Source: an uncultured Prevotellaceae bacterium (GTDB taxonomy: Bacteria; Bacteroidota; Bacteroidia; Bacteroidales; Bacteroidaceae). From it: 64,000 nt of DNA. The notes under the pieces were generated by a model. It made no database searches. It saw only the letters and a list, made by a program, of their open reading frames with translations, and was not told where the DNA came from. The stretch covers positions 1 to 64,000 of the forward strand of contig ONDH01000002.1 of NCBI GenBank assembly GCA_900316505.1. The letters run 5' to 3'. The translations under genes were made by a program, and so were the position numbers. Below, piece after piece: positions 31,577 to 39,691 of the stretch (its first letter is position 1; every line of letters begins with the position of its first letter).

Positions 31577-31760
31577 TCAAAAAGGTGTACTGCTGTCGGG
31601 GTTCTTCTTGATGACATCAATATTGAAATGACCCCACAAAGGTACAACATTTTCCCATACCCACAAATCTTTCACAAAAGACTTTCTCACCACGTTCTCC
31701 AAAGGCATCACACAAAGTGAACCCCAAAAGCATTCTTCTTGCCTCTGGGGTCCACATTTA
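31577..31760 (-). pseudogene. Degenerate coding remnant
   Basis: The - strand frame 31708-31577 reads MPLENVVRKSFVKDLWVWEN and on to DVIKKNPDSSTPF, stop. Upstream in another frame VDPRGKKNAFGVHF is visible. It looks like the 3' end of a lost gene. A 23-base word at 31594-31616 is identical to 20827-20849 in the kinase gene and in both places encodes VIKKNPD. A -7-like TACCTTTG at 31637-31644 (-) lies inside. Weak evidence. Confidence 0.25.
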
Positions 31761-31779
31761 TAGTCGGTTAGTAGGACTT

Positions 31780-32883
31780 CTATTTATAGCCTTTACCTTT
31801 ACAATATTTGCATTTACCTGAACCTCCACAGAAGCCGCATTTACCGTTTCCAGGGGTATTCCTGCTGCTATTTCCTGGTATATCGCAGTTGGGGCACATC
31901 ACCTCATTACCTGCAAACCAATAATAACCTCTTCCACTACAAGTCTGACATGTGCCAGTGCCGTAACAATGCTGACTATCGTAACTGGTGGACATACATT
32001 TGCCGGAACCTCCACAAACGGCACACGTTCTCGTCGAACTATTGCTGCCTCCTGACGAACTGCCGCCCGATGAGCTACCACCAGAAGATGAACCGCCAGA
32101 TGAACTGCCTCCACTGTTATTCGAGTAAAGGTATCCTCGCCCGTCACAGATGATGCATCTACCTGTACCTTCGCAAGCCCAACATTCGTATGAACCGCTC
32201 CTGCCCGTACCATTGCATATTGCGCAGATACCTTCTCCATCACACGAATAACACTTGTAAGCTCCTGAAGGAATTCCTCCGCTACTACTTCCTCCGCTGC
32301 TGCTGCCAGTGTAAGGCGTTCCGTCGGCATAAATAGCCTCAGCGGTTGGAAGAGAATAAACACGCTCAGTTGTAAAACGATCTCCATGATATTCGGGAGT
32401 GCCATAATTGTCGCACAAACAGATTTCGTGCTCATTGTCAGATTCGTTATGATAGAGATACATTTGGTGCCCCTCTACAGCAGTCTCCGTGGGGTAATAC
32501 CCCTGAAGAAATATATTATACAGAGTAATGGGCTTTGTGTCATCCTTGCTAAATGTAATATGCCATCGTGCCGTCAAGGTGTAATAATGTTCATGTCTGT
32601 TGTTATCGTACTTGTCGTCATCCGTTGAAAACAACATCTCCTCCCCAGTGTCATCATTATTAAACGACAAAAAAATCAGCGACGATTTATAGTTCTCAGA
32701 TCTTTCAGAATCCCAAGCCCAATTCGACAAAAATTTCCACATGGTTCCGTTTACTGATAAATACTGATTTTGATTTGTTCCATTGTCGTCTCCGTCGTCC
32801 TTGCTGCACGACACAACCATTGCCAAGCCCATTAGCATAGCGATGAGCACTGAAGCAACTTTCCATAATTGTTTTTCTTTCAT
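31780..32883 (-). CDS. Cys-rich CxxC-repeat lipoprotein A
   Basis: A 367-aa exported lipoprotein: signal MLMGLAMVVSC with lipid cysteine C26, then an acidic linker. A non-cysteine N-terminal domain follows (about 40-195, NGTMWKFLSNWAWDS onward). The second half has nine CxxC motifs in DnaJ-like CxxCxGxG context (for example CYSCDGEGICAIC, CGFCGGSGKCKYC), split by a flexible linker of five SSSGG units. DnaJ-type repeats bind Zn in the cytoplasm, so a large array on a periplasmic or surface lipoprotein is odd. There is no J domain. The final GxCGFCxGxGxCxxCxGxGYK matches the end of lipoprotein B, 57 bases upstream, showing the two are paralogues. Metal binding is inferred. Confidence 0.85.
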   Translation of the reverse strand: MKEKQLWKVASVLIAMLMGLAMVVSCSKDDGDDNGTNQNQYLSVNGTMWKFLSNWAWDSERSENYKSSLIFLSFNNDDTGEEMLFSTDDDKYDNNRHEHYYTLTARWHITFSKDDTKPITLYNIFLQGYYPTETAVEGHQMYLYHNESDNEHEICLCDNYGTPEYHGDRFTTERVYSLPTAEAIYADGTPYTGSSSGGSSSGGIPSGAYKCYSCDGEGICAICNGTGRSGSYECWACEGTGRCIICDGRGYLYSNNSGGSSSGGSSSGGSSSGGSSSGGSNSSTRTCAVCGGSGKCMSTSYDSQHCYGTGTCQTCSGRGYYWFAGNEVMCPNCDIPGNSSRNTPGNGKCGFCGGSGKCKYCKGKGYK

Positions 32884-32940
32884 AGTAGTTTGGGTATTAA
32901 GTTGTTAAATTACAATGCATAATTAGCTTCTCGAAAGTGG

Positions 32941-33858
32941 TTATTTATAGCCCATGCCATTACAGCTTGTGCATTGACCTGTGCCATGACAGAATCCGCA
33001 TACACCGTTGCCAAGGTCTTTGCTAATCTCTTTGTCGCAATACGTACAACCAATGTAACCAGATCCAAATATGTAATTAAGCTGTCCTGTTCCACTGCAC
33101 GGTCTACATTTCTTGTTCCCTTGGCAGTACAATTTAATATTGTCAGATGATTTAACGTTCGAGCATTTTCCTGAGCCACCACACTTCTGACACCTGCTTG
33201 TATAGTTAGAACTGCTTCCGCTACTGCTCCCACTTCCACTGCTACTGCTGCTACCACCAGAACTAGACTTCACCCATATATAACCATTACCTTCACATGT
33301 TTTACATTTACCATCACCATTTGTGCAATTCGGACAATAGGCTTTACCTCCACACGACTTGCAGTTGCCCGTGCCATTGCATTCGGGGCATCCACCGCTG
33401 CTGTCACAGATGGAACACTGCATTGTCACGGCACCATGGCAGATACTGCATATACCTGAACCTTTGCAGGATGTGCATGTGTAAGAGGTTATAAAGTGTT
33501 CTATCCCTGTTCCGTTGCAAAAGTGACACACTCCACTGCCATCTTTACACCATGTACATTGATAGGTGCCAACACCCTTGCACCAATAGCATTTTCCATT
33601 TCCTTCACATCTGGTACAATTTCCTGTACTGTTGCATGAGTAACACCACCTGCCACTCCCATTGCATAAATTACAATCACCTTTACCAGAGCATTTTGTG
33701 CAAGTGGTCTTTACATAACCTTTGCCAGGAGAACCATCGCTATTTTGACCACCACCATCTTCATCGTCCTTGCTGCACGACATAACCATCGCCAAGCCCA
33801 TCAGGAGTGCGATGAGCAATGAGGTTAACTTGAATAAATGTTTTTCTCTCATAATCAT
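32941..33858 (-). CDS. Cys-rich CxxC-repeat lipoprotein B
   Basis: A 305-aa paralogue of lipoprotein A, upstream in the same orientation. The signal peptide (LLMGLAMVMSC, C28) is nearly the same. After a short linker it is almost entirely cysteine repeats: I count 19 CxxC motifs, 14 before and 5 after a Ser/Gly linker (SSSGGSSSSSGSGSSSGSSS). The spacing alternates between CxGxGxC and WC/YC variants. The N-terminal domain of lipoprotein A is missing. No catalytic motif, J domain or thioredoxin fold is seen. It could hold many Zn ions or form dense disulfides. The start may be the ATG two codons downstream (MREKHLF). Confidence 0.85.
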   Translation of the reverse strand: MIMREKHLFKLTSLLIALLMGLAMVMSCSKDDEDGGGQNSDGSPGKGYVKTTCTKCSGKGDCNLCNGSGRWCYSCNSTGNCTRCEGNGKCYWCKGVGTYQCTWCKDGSGVCHFCNGTGIEHFITSYTCTSCKGSGICSICHGAVTMQCSICDSSGGCPECNGTGNCKSCGGKAYCPNCTNGDGKCKTCEGNGYIWVKSSSGGSSSSSGSGSSSGSSSNYTSRCQKCGGSGKCSNVKSSDNIKLYCQGNKKCRPCSGTGQLNYIFGSGYIGCTYCDKEISKDLGNGVCGFCHGTGQCTSCNGMGYK

Positions 33859-33969
33859 ATAGGTTAAGTGTTAATATTAGGGACTCTTCAAGTTCAGGTG
33901 CAAATTAAAGATATTTTTCATTATCTTCCAAACATTTTCCGATATTTCCCAAAAAATTTTCATTTTTCG

Positions 33970-34000
33970 TTGGATTGTAATAGAGAATACTGTATCTTTG
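33970..34000 (+). promoter_or_regulatory. Promoter of the DUF2442 gene
   Basis: TTG at 33970-33972, 20 bases, TATCTTTG at 33993-34000, 22 bases before the ATG. Confidence 0.65.
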
Positions 34001-34022
34001 CAAGCGAAACAATATACGAGGA

Positions 34023-34367
34023 ATGACGGAGAAGCACAAGATACAGCGTGTATGGGTGGATGACACCAGCGTTCATGCACTCACGGTGGATGGCTTGCAG
34101 GCAAGTTATCCCTTCTCCATGTGGAAACGCCTTGCCAACGCCACGCCTGAGCAACGCCAGAATTTCTACCTTTCCTACGCGGGCATCCATTGGCGCGACA
34201 TTGACGAAGACCTCAGCTTTGAGGGCATGTTTGCCGATGCGGGATTGTGCGAACGAACTCCAACCGAAGATTCCGTCTATTATGAATTGAACTATCAGAA
34301 GAAAGCTGGAGAAGATGAAGAATTCAGCAGGGTGGCTGAAGATGAATCCAATATAAAGTATAATTAA
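34023..34367 (+). CDS. DUF2442 family protein
   Basis: A 114-aa soluble protein. The N-terminal part (KIQRVWVDDTSVHALTVDGL) and the later WKRLANATPEQRQNFYLSYAG and IHWRDIDEDLSFEGMF segments fit DUF2442, a small family often found near toxin-antitoxin or restriction loci. No partner gene is adjacent here. The C-terminal 25 residues are acidic. Function unknown. Confidence 0.8.
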   Translation: MTEKHKIQRVWVDDTSVHALTVDGLQASYPFSMWKRLANATPEQRQNFYLSYAGIHWRDIDEDLSFEGMFADAGLCERTPTEDSVYYELNYQKKAGEDEEFSRVAEDESNIKYN

Positions 34368-34373
34368 ACCTTG

Positions 34374-34397
34374 AAGCCTATGGGATAGGAAAGGCTT
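34374..34397. terminator. Hairpin shared by the DUF2442 gene and the opposing transcript
   Basis: AAGCCT pairs with AGGCTT around a 12-base loop, followed on + by ATATTT. It could end both the DUF2442 message and the - strand candidate RNA. Confidence 0.5.
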
Positions 34398-34537
34398 ATA
34401 TTTAAGGACATATAGGATGAACATCCACTTTTGGATTTTTGCATTATTTGTTACCTCGGGGCTTTTCCCTGTTACATAGGGGTCTCTCCCCCTTATCCCT
34501 CGTATGGAAAATATGGCAGTCCACGGATTATTGTTTT
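34374..34537 (-). ncRNA. Candidate small RNA
   Basis: A full -7 box (TATCTTTG, 34550-34543 on -) faces a 160-base stretch without a convincing gene, ending at the hairpin 34374-34397. The presumed transcript contains AGGGG-GAGAGA-CCCCT and GGAT-GTTC-ATCC hairpins. The size and the isolated promoter fit an sRNA; a 6S-like RNA is one possibility, but I cannot show the 6S bulge. Confidence 0.35.
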
Positions 34538-34542
34538 CGTAG

Positions 34543-34550
34543 CAAAGATA
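34543..34550 (-). promoter_or_regulatory. -7 box of the candidate small RNA
   Basis: TATCTTTG on the - strand, with no protein gene downstream. Confidence 0.5.
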
Positions 34551-34649
34551 CACAGTTTTAAGAAACTAATCTGAATAATCTGAATAATTTTGTCCACCAA
34601 TACCTATAATTATAAATATTAGTGAGTAGAATTATGCATATTATGGGAA

Positions 34650-34677
34650 TTGGTTTAAAGAAAGATTCGTATCTTTG
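34650..34677 (+). promoter_or_regulatory. Promoter of malQ
   Basis: TTG at 34650-34652, 17 bases, TATCTTTG at 34670-34677, 24 bases before the ATG. Confidence 0.65.
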
Positions 34678-34701
34678 CAAAGTTAAGTAAATACATGAAG
34701 T

Positions 34702-37398
34702 ATGATGAGGATTCATTTCAACATAGAGTATCGCACCCGATGGGGAGAGGATTTGCGCGTGCAATTGTGGACTGTGGACAAGCGCGGTCAGAAGACGGCT
34801 GTGATGGAATTGCCATTGGCAACGCAAGATGGCAAGATGTGGGATGGAGAGATGGTGCTGGAGGAGCAGCTGAAGGGAAAGGAGGGCATCGAGTATAAGT
34901 ATGCGATGTATCGGGATGGCAAACTGGTTTGGACAGAATGGGAGGTGGCTCCCCACAAGGTGAAGTTTGATGGTGCCACCAACAATTATGTGCTGAGCGA
35001 CAGATGGCGCCCAATTCCAGAAGACTTACCACTGTTCTCGTCTGCCTATACGGAATGTATGGGTGCGGAGTCTGACGGGTGTGAGGCGACAGACACGCTG
35101 TACTCCTCCACCCTGCAATTGCGCGTGGTAGAGCCCCGTCTGCGAAAGGGTGAGTTTCTGGCTGTGTGCGGCAGTTCGCCACAATTGGGCGAATGGCAAC
35201 GTCCTAAACGGATGTCGCTCATCAACCTGCAAGAGTGGGCTGTGAACATTGATGGAGAGTTGATGTATGACGAGGTGGAGTATAAATATGTCATCGTGGA
35301 TGCAGAAAACCAGATTCTGCACTGGGAGGAGGGCGAGAACCGCCAGGTGCGCTGTCCGAGACTGGAAGCGAAACAGATGTGGATTAAGACGGACGAACGG
35401 CTGACACTAACGAGGGACAGCTGGAAGGTGGCAGGTGTGGTGATTCCTGTGTTCTCGCTACGCTCAGCAAAGAGTTATGGCGTGGGTGATTTCGGTGACT
35501 TGAAGGCGATGATTCAGTGGGTGGTGAAGACGAAGCTGCATGCCATACAGATTCTGCCCATCAACGACACAACCACGATGGGCACATGGCAGGATTCGTA
35601 TCCTTACAACGCCATCTCGGTGTTTGCTTTGCATCCGCTTTATTGTGACTTGAATGCCTTGCCAAGATTGAATGACAAACTGGCAATGGAGAAGTTCATG
35701 ATGAGACAGCAGCGGGTGAATGCTCTGAAAGAGATGGACTATGAGCAAGTGATTGCACTGAAGATGGATTATCTGCGGATGGCTTATCAGCAGGAAGGTG
35801 ACGAGGTGCTGAACAACAAGGGATTCAAGGCTTTCTTCGACAGCAACAAAGACTGGTTGGTGCCTTATGCCGTATTCTCATACTTGAGAGACCTGTATGG
35901 AACTGCTGAGTTCGGGAAATGGCCGAAACACAGCGTCTATAATAAGCGGGCTGTGGATAAATTGGCAGGAAAGAGTGCCGAGGATTACAAGAAGGTGGCT
36001 TTCTTCTATTATGTGCAGTACCAACTTCACCTGCAGTTGCTGGAGGTGAGGAACGAGGCGAGGAAGAACGGGGTAATCATCAAAGGTGACATCCCCATCG
36101 GCATTTCGCGCGACAGCGTGGAGGCATGGTCGGAACCGCATCTGTTCAATCTGGATGGACAGGCGGGTGCACCACCGGATGATTTCTCGAAGAACGGGCA
36201 GAACTGGGGATTCCCCACCTACAATTGGGAGGCTATGGCACAGGATGGTTATCGGTGGTGGACACGACGGTTCCAAAAGATGGCTGAGTATTTCGATGCC
36301 TACCGCATTGACCATGTGCTGGGCTTTTTCCGCATCTGGGACATTCCGCTGCATTCTGTTCATGGTCTTTTGGGACAGTTCTCTCCTTCCCTTCCCATGA
36401 CGGTGGAAGAGATTGAGAGCTATGGCATGCGCTTCAATGCGGAGTACATGACACGTCCGTACATCACTGACTGGACTTTGGGACAGATTTTTGGTTATCG
36501 CACCGACTTGGTGAAAGCCATCTATCTGACACCCCGCTCGGACGGGCGATATGACCTGAAAGAGGAGTATTCCACCCAACGCAAGATTGAGGCTGCCTTT
36601 GCCACAAAGACGGATGAGGACAGCATTGCCATCAGAGACGGGCTATATGACCTGACGTCGTGCGTGCTTTTCCTGCCCGACAGGAAACAGCCCAACATGT
36701 ACCACCCGCGTATCTCGGCACAGAAGGATTATGTGTATGAGTCACTGCTGCTGCATGAGAAGGAGGCGTTTAACCGGCTATACAACGAATATTATTATCA
36801 CAGACATAACAAGTTCTGGTATGACGAGGCCATGAAGAAACTGCCTATTCTCACCCAATCGACGAGGATGCTGGTGTGTGCAGAAGATTTGGGCATGGTG
36901 CCTGAGAGTGTGGGATGGGTGATGAATGACCTGAAGATGCTGTCGCTGGAGATTCAGACGATGCCAAAGTCGCCATACCTGCAGTTCGGACATCTGTGGG
37001 AGAACCCATACCGTTCGGTGGCGACCATTGCCACTCACGACATGCCGCCATTGCGCCAATGGTGGGACGAAGATGCTGAACGGGCACAGCAATTCTACAA
37101 CAATGCCTTATATAAAGACGGAACAGCTCCCCACCCTGCTCCAGGATGGCTGTGTGAGGAGATTGTGTCGGCACACTTGTTCTGCCCGTCTGCGCTGACT
37201 TTGCTGTCGTTGCAGGACTGGCTGTCGATGGATGAGGAACTGCGTTTGCCTGACCCGAATGGGGAGAGAATCAACATCCCTGCAAGACCAAGGCACTACT
37301 GGAGATACAGAATGCACTTAACGATTGAACAGTTGATGGGTGCAGAACGATTCAATGTGCTGGTGAAAGAGTTGGTGGAGAATTCAGGAAGAGGATGA
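34702..37398 (+). CDS. malQ: 4-alpha-glucanotransferase with N-terminal starch-binding domains
   Basis: An 898-aa GH77 enzyme. Residues 1 to about 250 form two CBM20-like domains (LRVQLWTVD; LAVCGSSPQLGEWQRPKRM), then the GH77 barrel. The nucleophile is D537 in YRIDHVLGFFRIW, the acid/base E728 in CAEDLG, and the third acidic residue is in ATHDMPPLRQWW. It moves alpha-1,4-glucan chains between acceptors and processes maltodextrins from glycogen or starch in the cytoplasm. The CBM20-CBM20-GH77 layout is shared with plant DPE2 and many Bacteroidetes. No signal peptide. The second codon is also ATG, so the start may be 34705. Confidence 0.95.
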   Translation: MMRIHFNIEYRTRWGEDLRVQLWTVDKRGQKTAVMELPLATQDGKMWDGEMVLEEQLKGKEGIEYKYAMYRDGKLVWTEWEVAPHKVKFDGATNNYVLSDRWRPIPEDLPLFSSAYTECMGAESDGCEATDTLYSSTLQLRVVEPRLRKGEFLAVCGSSPQLGEWQRPKRMSLINLQEWAVNIDGELMYDEVEYKYVIVDAENQILHWEEGENRQVRCPRLEAKQMWIKTDERLTLTRDSWKVAGVVIPVFSLRSAKSYGVGDFGDLKAMIQWVVKTKLHAIQILPINDTTTMGTWQDSYPYNAISVFALHPLYCDLNALPRLNDKLAMEKFMMRQQRVNALKEMDYEQVIALKMDYLRMAYQQEGDEVLNNKGFKAFFDSNKDWLVPYAVFSYLRDLYGTAEFGKWPKHSVYNKRAVDKLAGKSAEDYKKVAFFYYVQYQLHLQLLEVRNEARKNGVIIKGDIPIGISRDSVEAWSEPHLFNLDGQAGAPPDDFSKNGQNWGFPTYNWEAMAQDGYRWWTRRFQKMAEYFDAYRIDHVLGFFRIWDIPLHSVHGLLGQFSPSLPMTVEEIESYGMRFNAEYMTRPYITDWTLGQIFGYRTDLVKAIYLTPRSDGRYDLKEEYSTQRKIEAAFATKTDEDSIAIRDGLYDLTSCVLFLPDRKQPNMYHPRISAQKDYVYESLLLHEKEAFNRLYNEYYYHRHNKFWYDEAMKKLPILTQSTRMLVCAEDLGMVPESVGWVMNDLKMLSLEIQTMPKSPYLQFGHLWENPYRSVATIATHDMPPLRQWWDEDAERAQQFYNNALYKDGTAPHPAPGWLCEEIVSAHLFCPSALTLLSLQDWLSMDEELRLPDPNGERINIPARPRHYWRYRMHLTIEQLMGAERFNVLVKELVENSGRG

Positions 37399-37404
37399 GA
37401 AAGT

Positions 37405-37434
37405 TAATGCATAATTCATAATGCATAATTCATA
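37405..37434. repeat. Short duplicated word between malQ and the DUF5715 gene
   Basis: AATGCATAATTCAT occurs twice in direct repeat (from 37406 and 37420). It fills the gap between the two genes. Confidence 0.6.
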
Positions 37435-38307
37435 ATGAGAGAAAAGGGAAAGTATAGTCAGTGGAAATTCATTGCTACCTTTGTGGTGGTGATGGGATTG
37501 TTCGCGAGCGTGAAGTATGGGTTTGGCATTGAGGTGCCAGTGAAGGTAGTGGAAAGAGGATTGAGGGCTGAGGCGAGATTTGCGAATATAAAGGAAGAAG
37601 TGATGGAGGAAGAGAAAGTGGTTGAAGAGGAAATGGTGGTGTTAGATGATATAGAGAATACGGAGGATGAGGTGTTGTATGAGGAGGAGAAAGAGGACTC
37701 TGTGGTGTTGCCTTTTGTGTTGAGCGGAGCACACAGGGTAAGGGGTGTGTGGAGCTATTCGGAATGTTTTCCTGACAGCCAAAGTGTGCAGATTGAAGCG
37801 GCACAGAAGTATGGCATCACACCTGTGCAGAACAGGATGGAAGCGGAGGTGCTGGTGAAAGAGCATAGGTTAGTGAACATCTGCCACTCTCCGTTCTATG
37901 CCATTGATGACCTCACCCACTCCATCCCCTATTTGGTGCCACGAGCACAGCATCTGCTAAACACGATTTGCCTTAATTTCATCGATTCGTGTCAAGTGAA
38001 GGGTTTGCCCATTCACCTGCCTATCGTAACTTCGGTGCTGAGAACGACAGATGACGTATCGAACCTGCAGAGGGGAAACAAGAATGCGACAACCAATTCA
38101 TGCCACTGTTACGGAACGACGGTGGACATTGCCTATAACAAATTCATGCCCATGACGGGAACGTATGAATCACGGGCGGCCCTGCTCCGATGGAACGAAC
38201 CCATGAAACGGGTGCTGTCAGAGGTGTTGAACGACTTAAGAATGGAGGGGCAATGCTACGTGAAGTATGAACGAAAGCAAGGTTGCTTCCACTTGACGTG
38301 CAGATAA
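37435..38307 (+). CDS. DUF5715 protein, peptidase M15-like
   Basis: A 290-aa protein with an N-terminal membrane anchor (ATFVVVMGLFASV), a Glu/Val-rich linker (about residues 45-85) and a C-terminal domain. The latter contains SCHCYGTTVDI and a terminal CFHLT, which resemble the SxHxxGxAxDI and WHxE/HF metal ligands of M15 (VanY-type) peptidases, suggesting a periplasmic peptidoglycan carboxypeptidase. The second motif is weak. It follows malQ by 36 bases on the same strand but has no obvious link to it. I recognise it as the DUF5715 family; the activity is inferred. Confidence 0.75.
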   Translation: MREKGKYSQWKFIATFVVVMGLFASVKYGFGIEVPVKVVERGLRAEARFANIKEEVMEEEKVVEEEMVVLDDIENTEDEVLYEEEKEDSVVLPFVLSGAHRVRGVWSYSECFPDSQSVQIEAAQKYGITPVQNRMEAEVLVKEHRLVNICHSPFYAIDDLTHSIPYLVPRAQHLLNTICLNFIDSCQVKGLPIHLPIVTSVLRTTDDVSNLQRGNKNATTNSCHCYGTTVDIAYNKFMPMTGTYESRAALLRWNEPMKRVLSEVLNDLRMEGQCYVKYERKQGCFHLTCR

Positions 38308-38320
38308 GGGCGCATCAGAT

Positions 38321-39691
38321 TTAGCGACGACGAACTTTGGGAAGCAAGCGCTGGGCAATGAGTTCCACTACATCAACATTGACAGCATTGCCTAATGCCT
38401 TGAACTTCTGCACCCTTGACAGGTTTCCATAATTCAGTTCCTGCATCGACTGGATGCGAGCAGCTTCGTTGTGAGAGATATAGCGTCCCCACCGGAAATC
38501 TTCAGGCGAGTAAGGATGCCCTTTCTTGTCCACTGCCCCCTTGGGAGGATAAGGGACAAAGGGGAGGATGGGCGTGGCTGTGGTGCAGAGTGTAATGGTG
38601 GGGATATAGTTCATCGAACGGATGCGAATACCAGAAGGACGAAGCTGGATGACATGATGTTTGAAGTCCCAGTCTTGATTGGTGCTCCACTCAAGCATGC
38701 GCTGGGTGCGTGGGAACTGCCTTATTTTTTCCAGCCAAGGATCAATCCAATCTTTGTGGCGCTGATAGAGTTCACGGTTCTGACGAATGAGGATTTTCTT
38801 GAACTCTGGATAGGTGTCTTCATATTTGGTCTTCCGCATATAGAAAGGAAGTCCTGCAATGAGTTCCTCACGTGTGTTGCCTTCAAGCACTTGACCATAA
38901 TTGCCACGACGCCCCCGCAGACGTTCAATGGGTTGGAAGGCCGGAGGCGTGTCTTCAAATTCATAATCAGCACCAAACTCCATCGTGAAGATGCAATGAG
39001 AAGGCATATAGCCATCGCGTCGCGTCACATTATAGACAAATTCCTGCCAAGCATCGAAGACGGGGTGCAAGTCACGACGCACAGCCTGCACCCTGTCGTT
39101 GTCTGTCATATCGACAATGGTGCGCACATCGCTGATGACATCTTTCTTGATGCGCATGAAATGGAATTGATGCATGCCGCTGACACCTTGCTCGTTGCGC
39201 AACATGCCCACGATGTAAAAGCGTGGACGATGCTGGGGTATGCCAAAATCATGGGGAGAATAGATGTGGCTGCGGATGTCATAGCCCAGTTCATCCAATT
39301 TTTGGCGAATCACTTTCCATGTGCGTCCTCCATCATGTCCAGGGAGGGCTGACACATTTTCCAAGAAAATGTATTTGGGATGATGATAACGTAGGATGCG
39401 GCATATCTCGTCGAACAAGTTGCCACGTCCCAATTCATCTTCAAATCCCTGCTTCTTACCCGAGAAGGAGAAGGGCTGGCATGGAAATCCTCCACAAAGA
39501 ATTTCATGAGGCGGAATGTCCTCTGCCTTAATTTTTGTGATATCACCATAGATGGGGACATCGGGAAAATTGATCTTGTAGAGCTTTTGCAGTTTGGGCT
39601 GTATCTCTGAGGCAAAGACGCATTCATGCCCCAAACGGGACAAGGCGAGGTGGAAGCCTCCAAGACCGGCAAACAAATCTATAAATCTCAT
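38321..39691 (-). CDS. DNA (cytosine-5-)-methyltransferase
   Basis: A 456-aa C5 methyltransferase. Motif I FIDLFAGLGG is at the N-terminus, motif IV GGFPCQPFS has the catalytic C71, motif VI is ENV (111-113), motif VIII is QHRPR, and the C-terminal GNAVNVDVVE is motif X-like. The target recognition domain between VIII and IX is long. The start MRFIDLF (39691) overlaps the stop of the symporter gene by 4 bases; an upstream start is less likely. No restriction endonuclease or Vsr gene is adjacent, so it appears to be a solitary methyltransferase. The recognition sequence cannot be predicted by eye. Confidence 0.93.
   Translation of the reverse strand: MRFIDLFAGLGGFHLALSRLGHECVFASEIQPKLQKLYKINFPDVPIYGDITKIKAEDIPPHEILCGGFPCQPFSFSGKKQGFEDELGRGNLFDEICRILRYHHPKYIFLENVSALPGHDGGRTWKVIRQKLDELGYDIRSHIYSPHDFGIPQHRPRFYIVGMLRNEQGVSGMHQFHFMRIKKDVISDVRTIVDMTDNDRVQAVRRDLHPVFDAWQEFVYNVTRRDGYMPSHCIFTMEFGADYEFEDTPPAFQPIERLRGRRGNYGQVLEGNTREELIAGLPFYMRKTKYEDTYPEFKKILIRQNRELYQRHKDWIDPWLEKIRQFPRTQRMLEWSTNQDWDFKHHVIQLRPSGIRIRSMNYIPTITLCTTATPILPFVPYPPKGAVDKKGHPYSPEDFRWGRYISHNEAARIQSMQELNYGNLSRVQKFKALGNAVNVDVVELIAQRLLPKVRRR

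Noticed and set aside
38321..39691. Restriction-modification system or prophage based on the C5 methyltransferase
   Set aside because: No endonuclease, integrase or phage gene is nearby and the gene is packed into a host operon.
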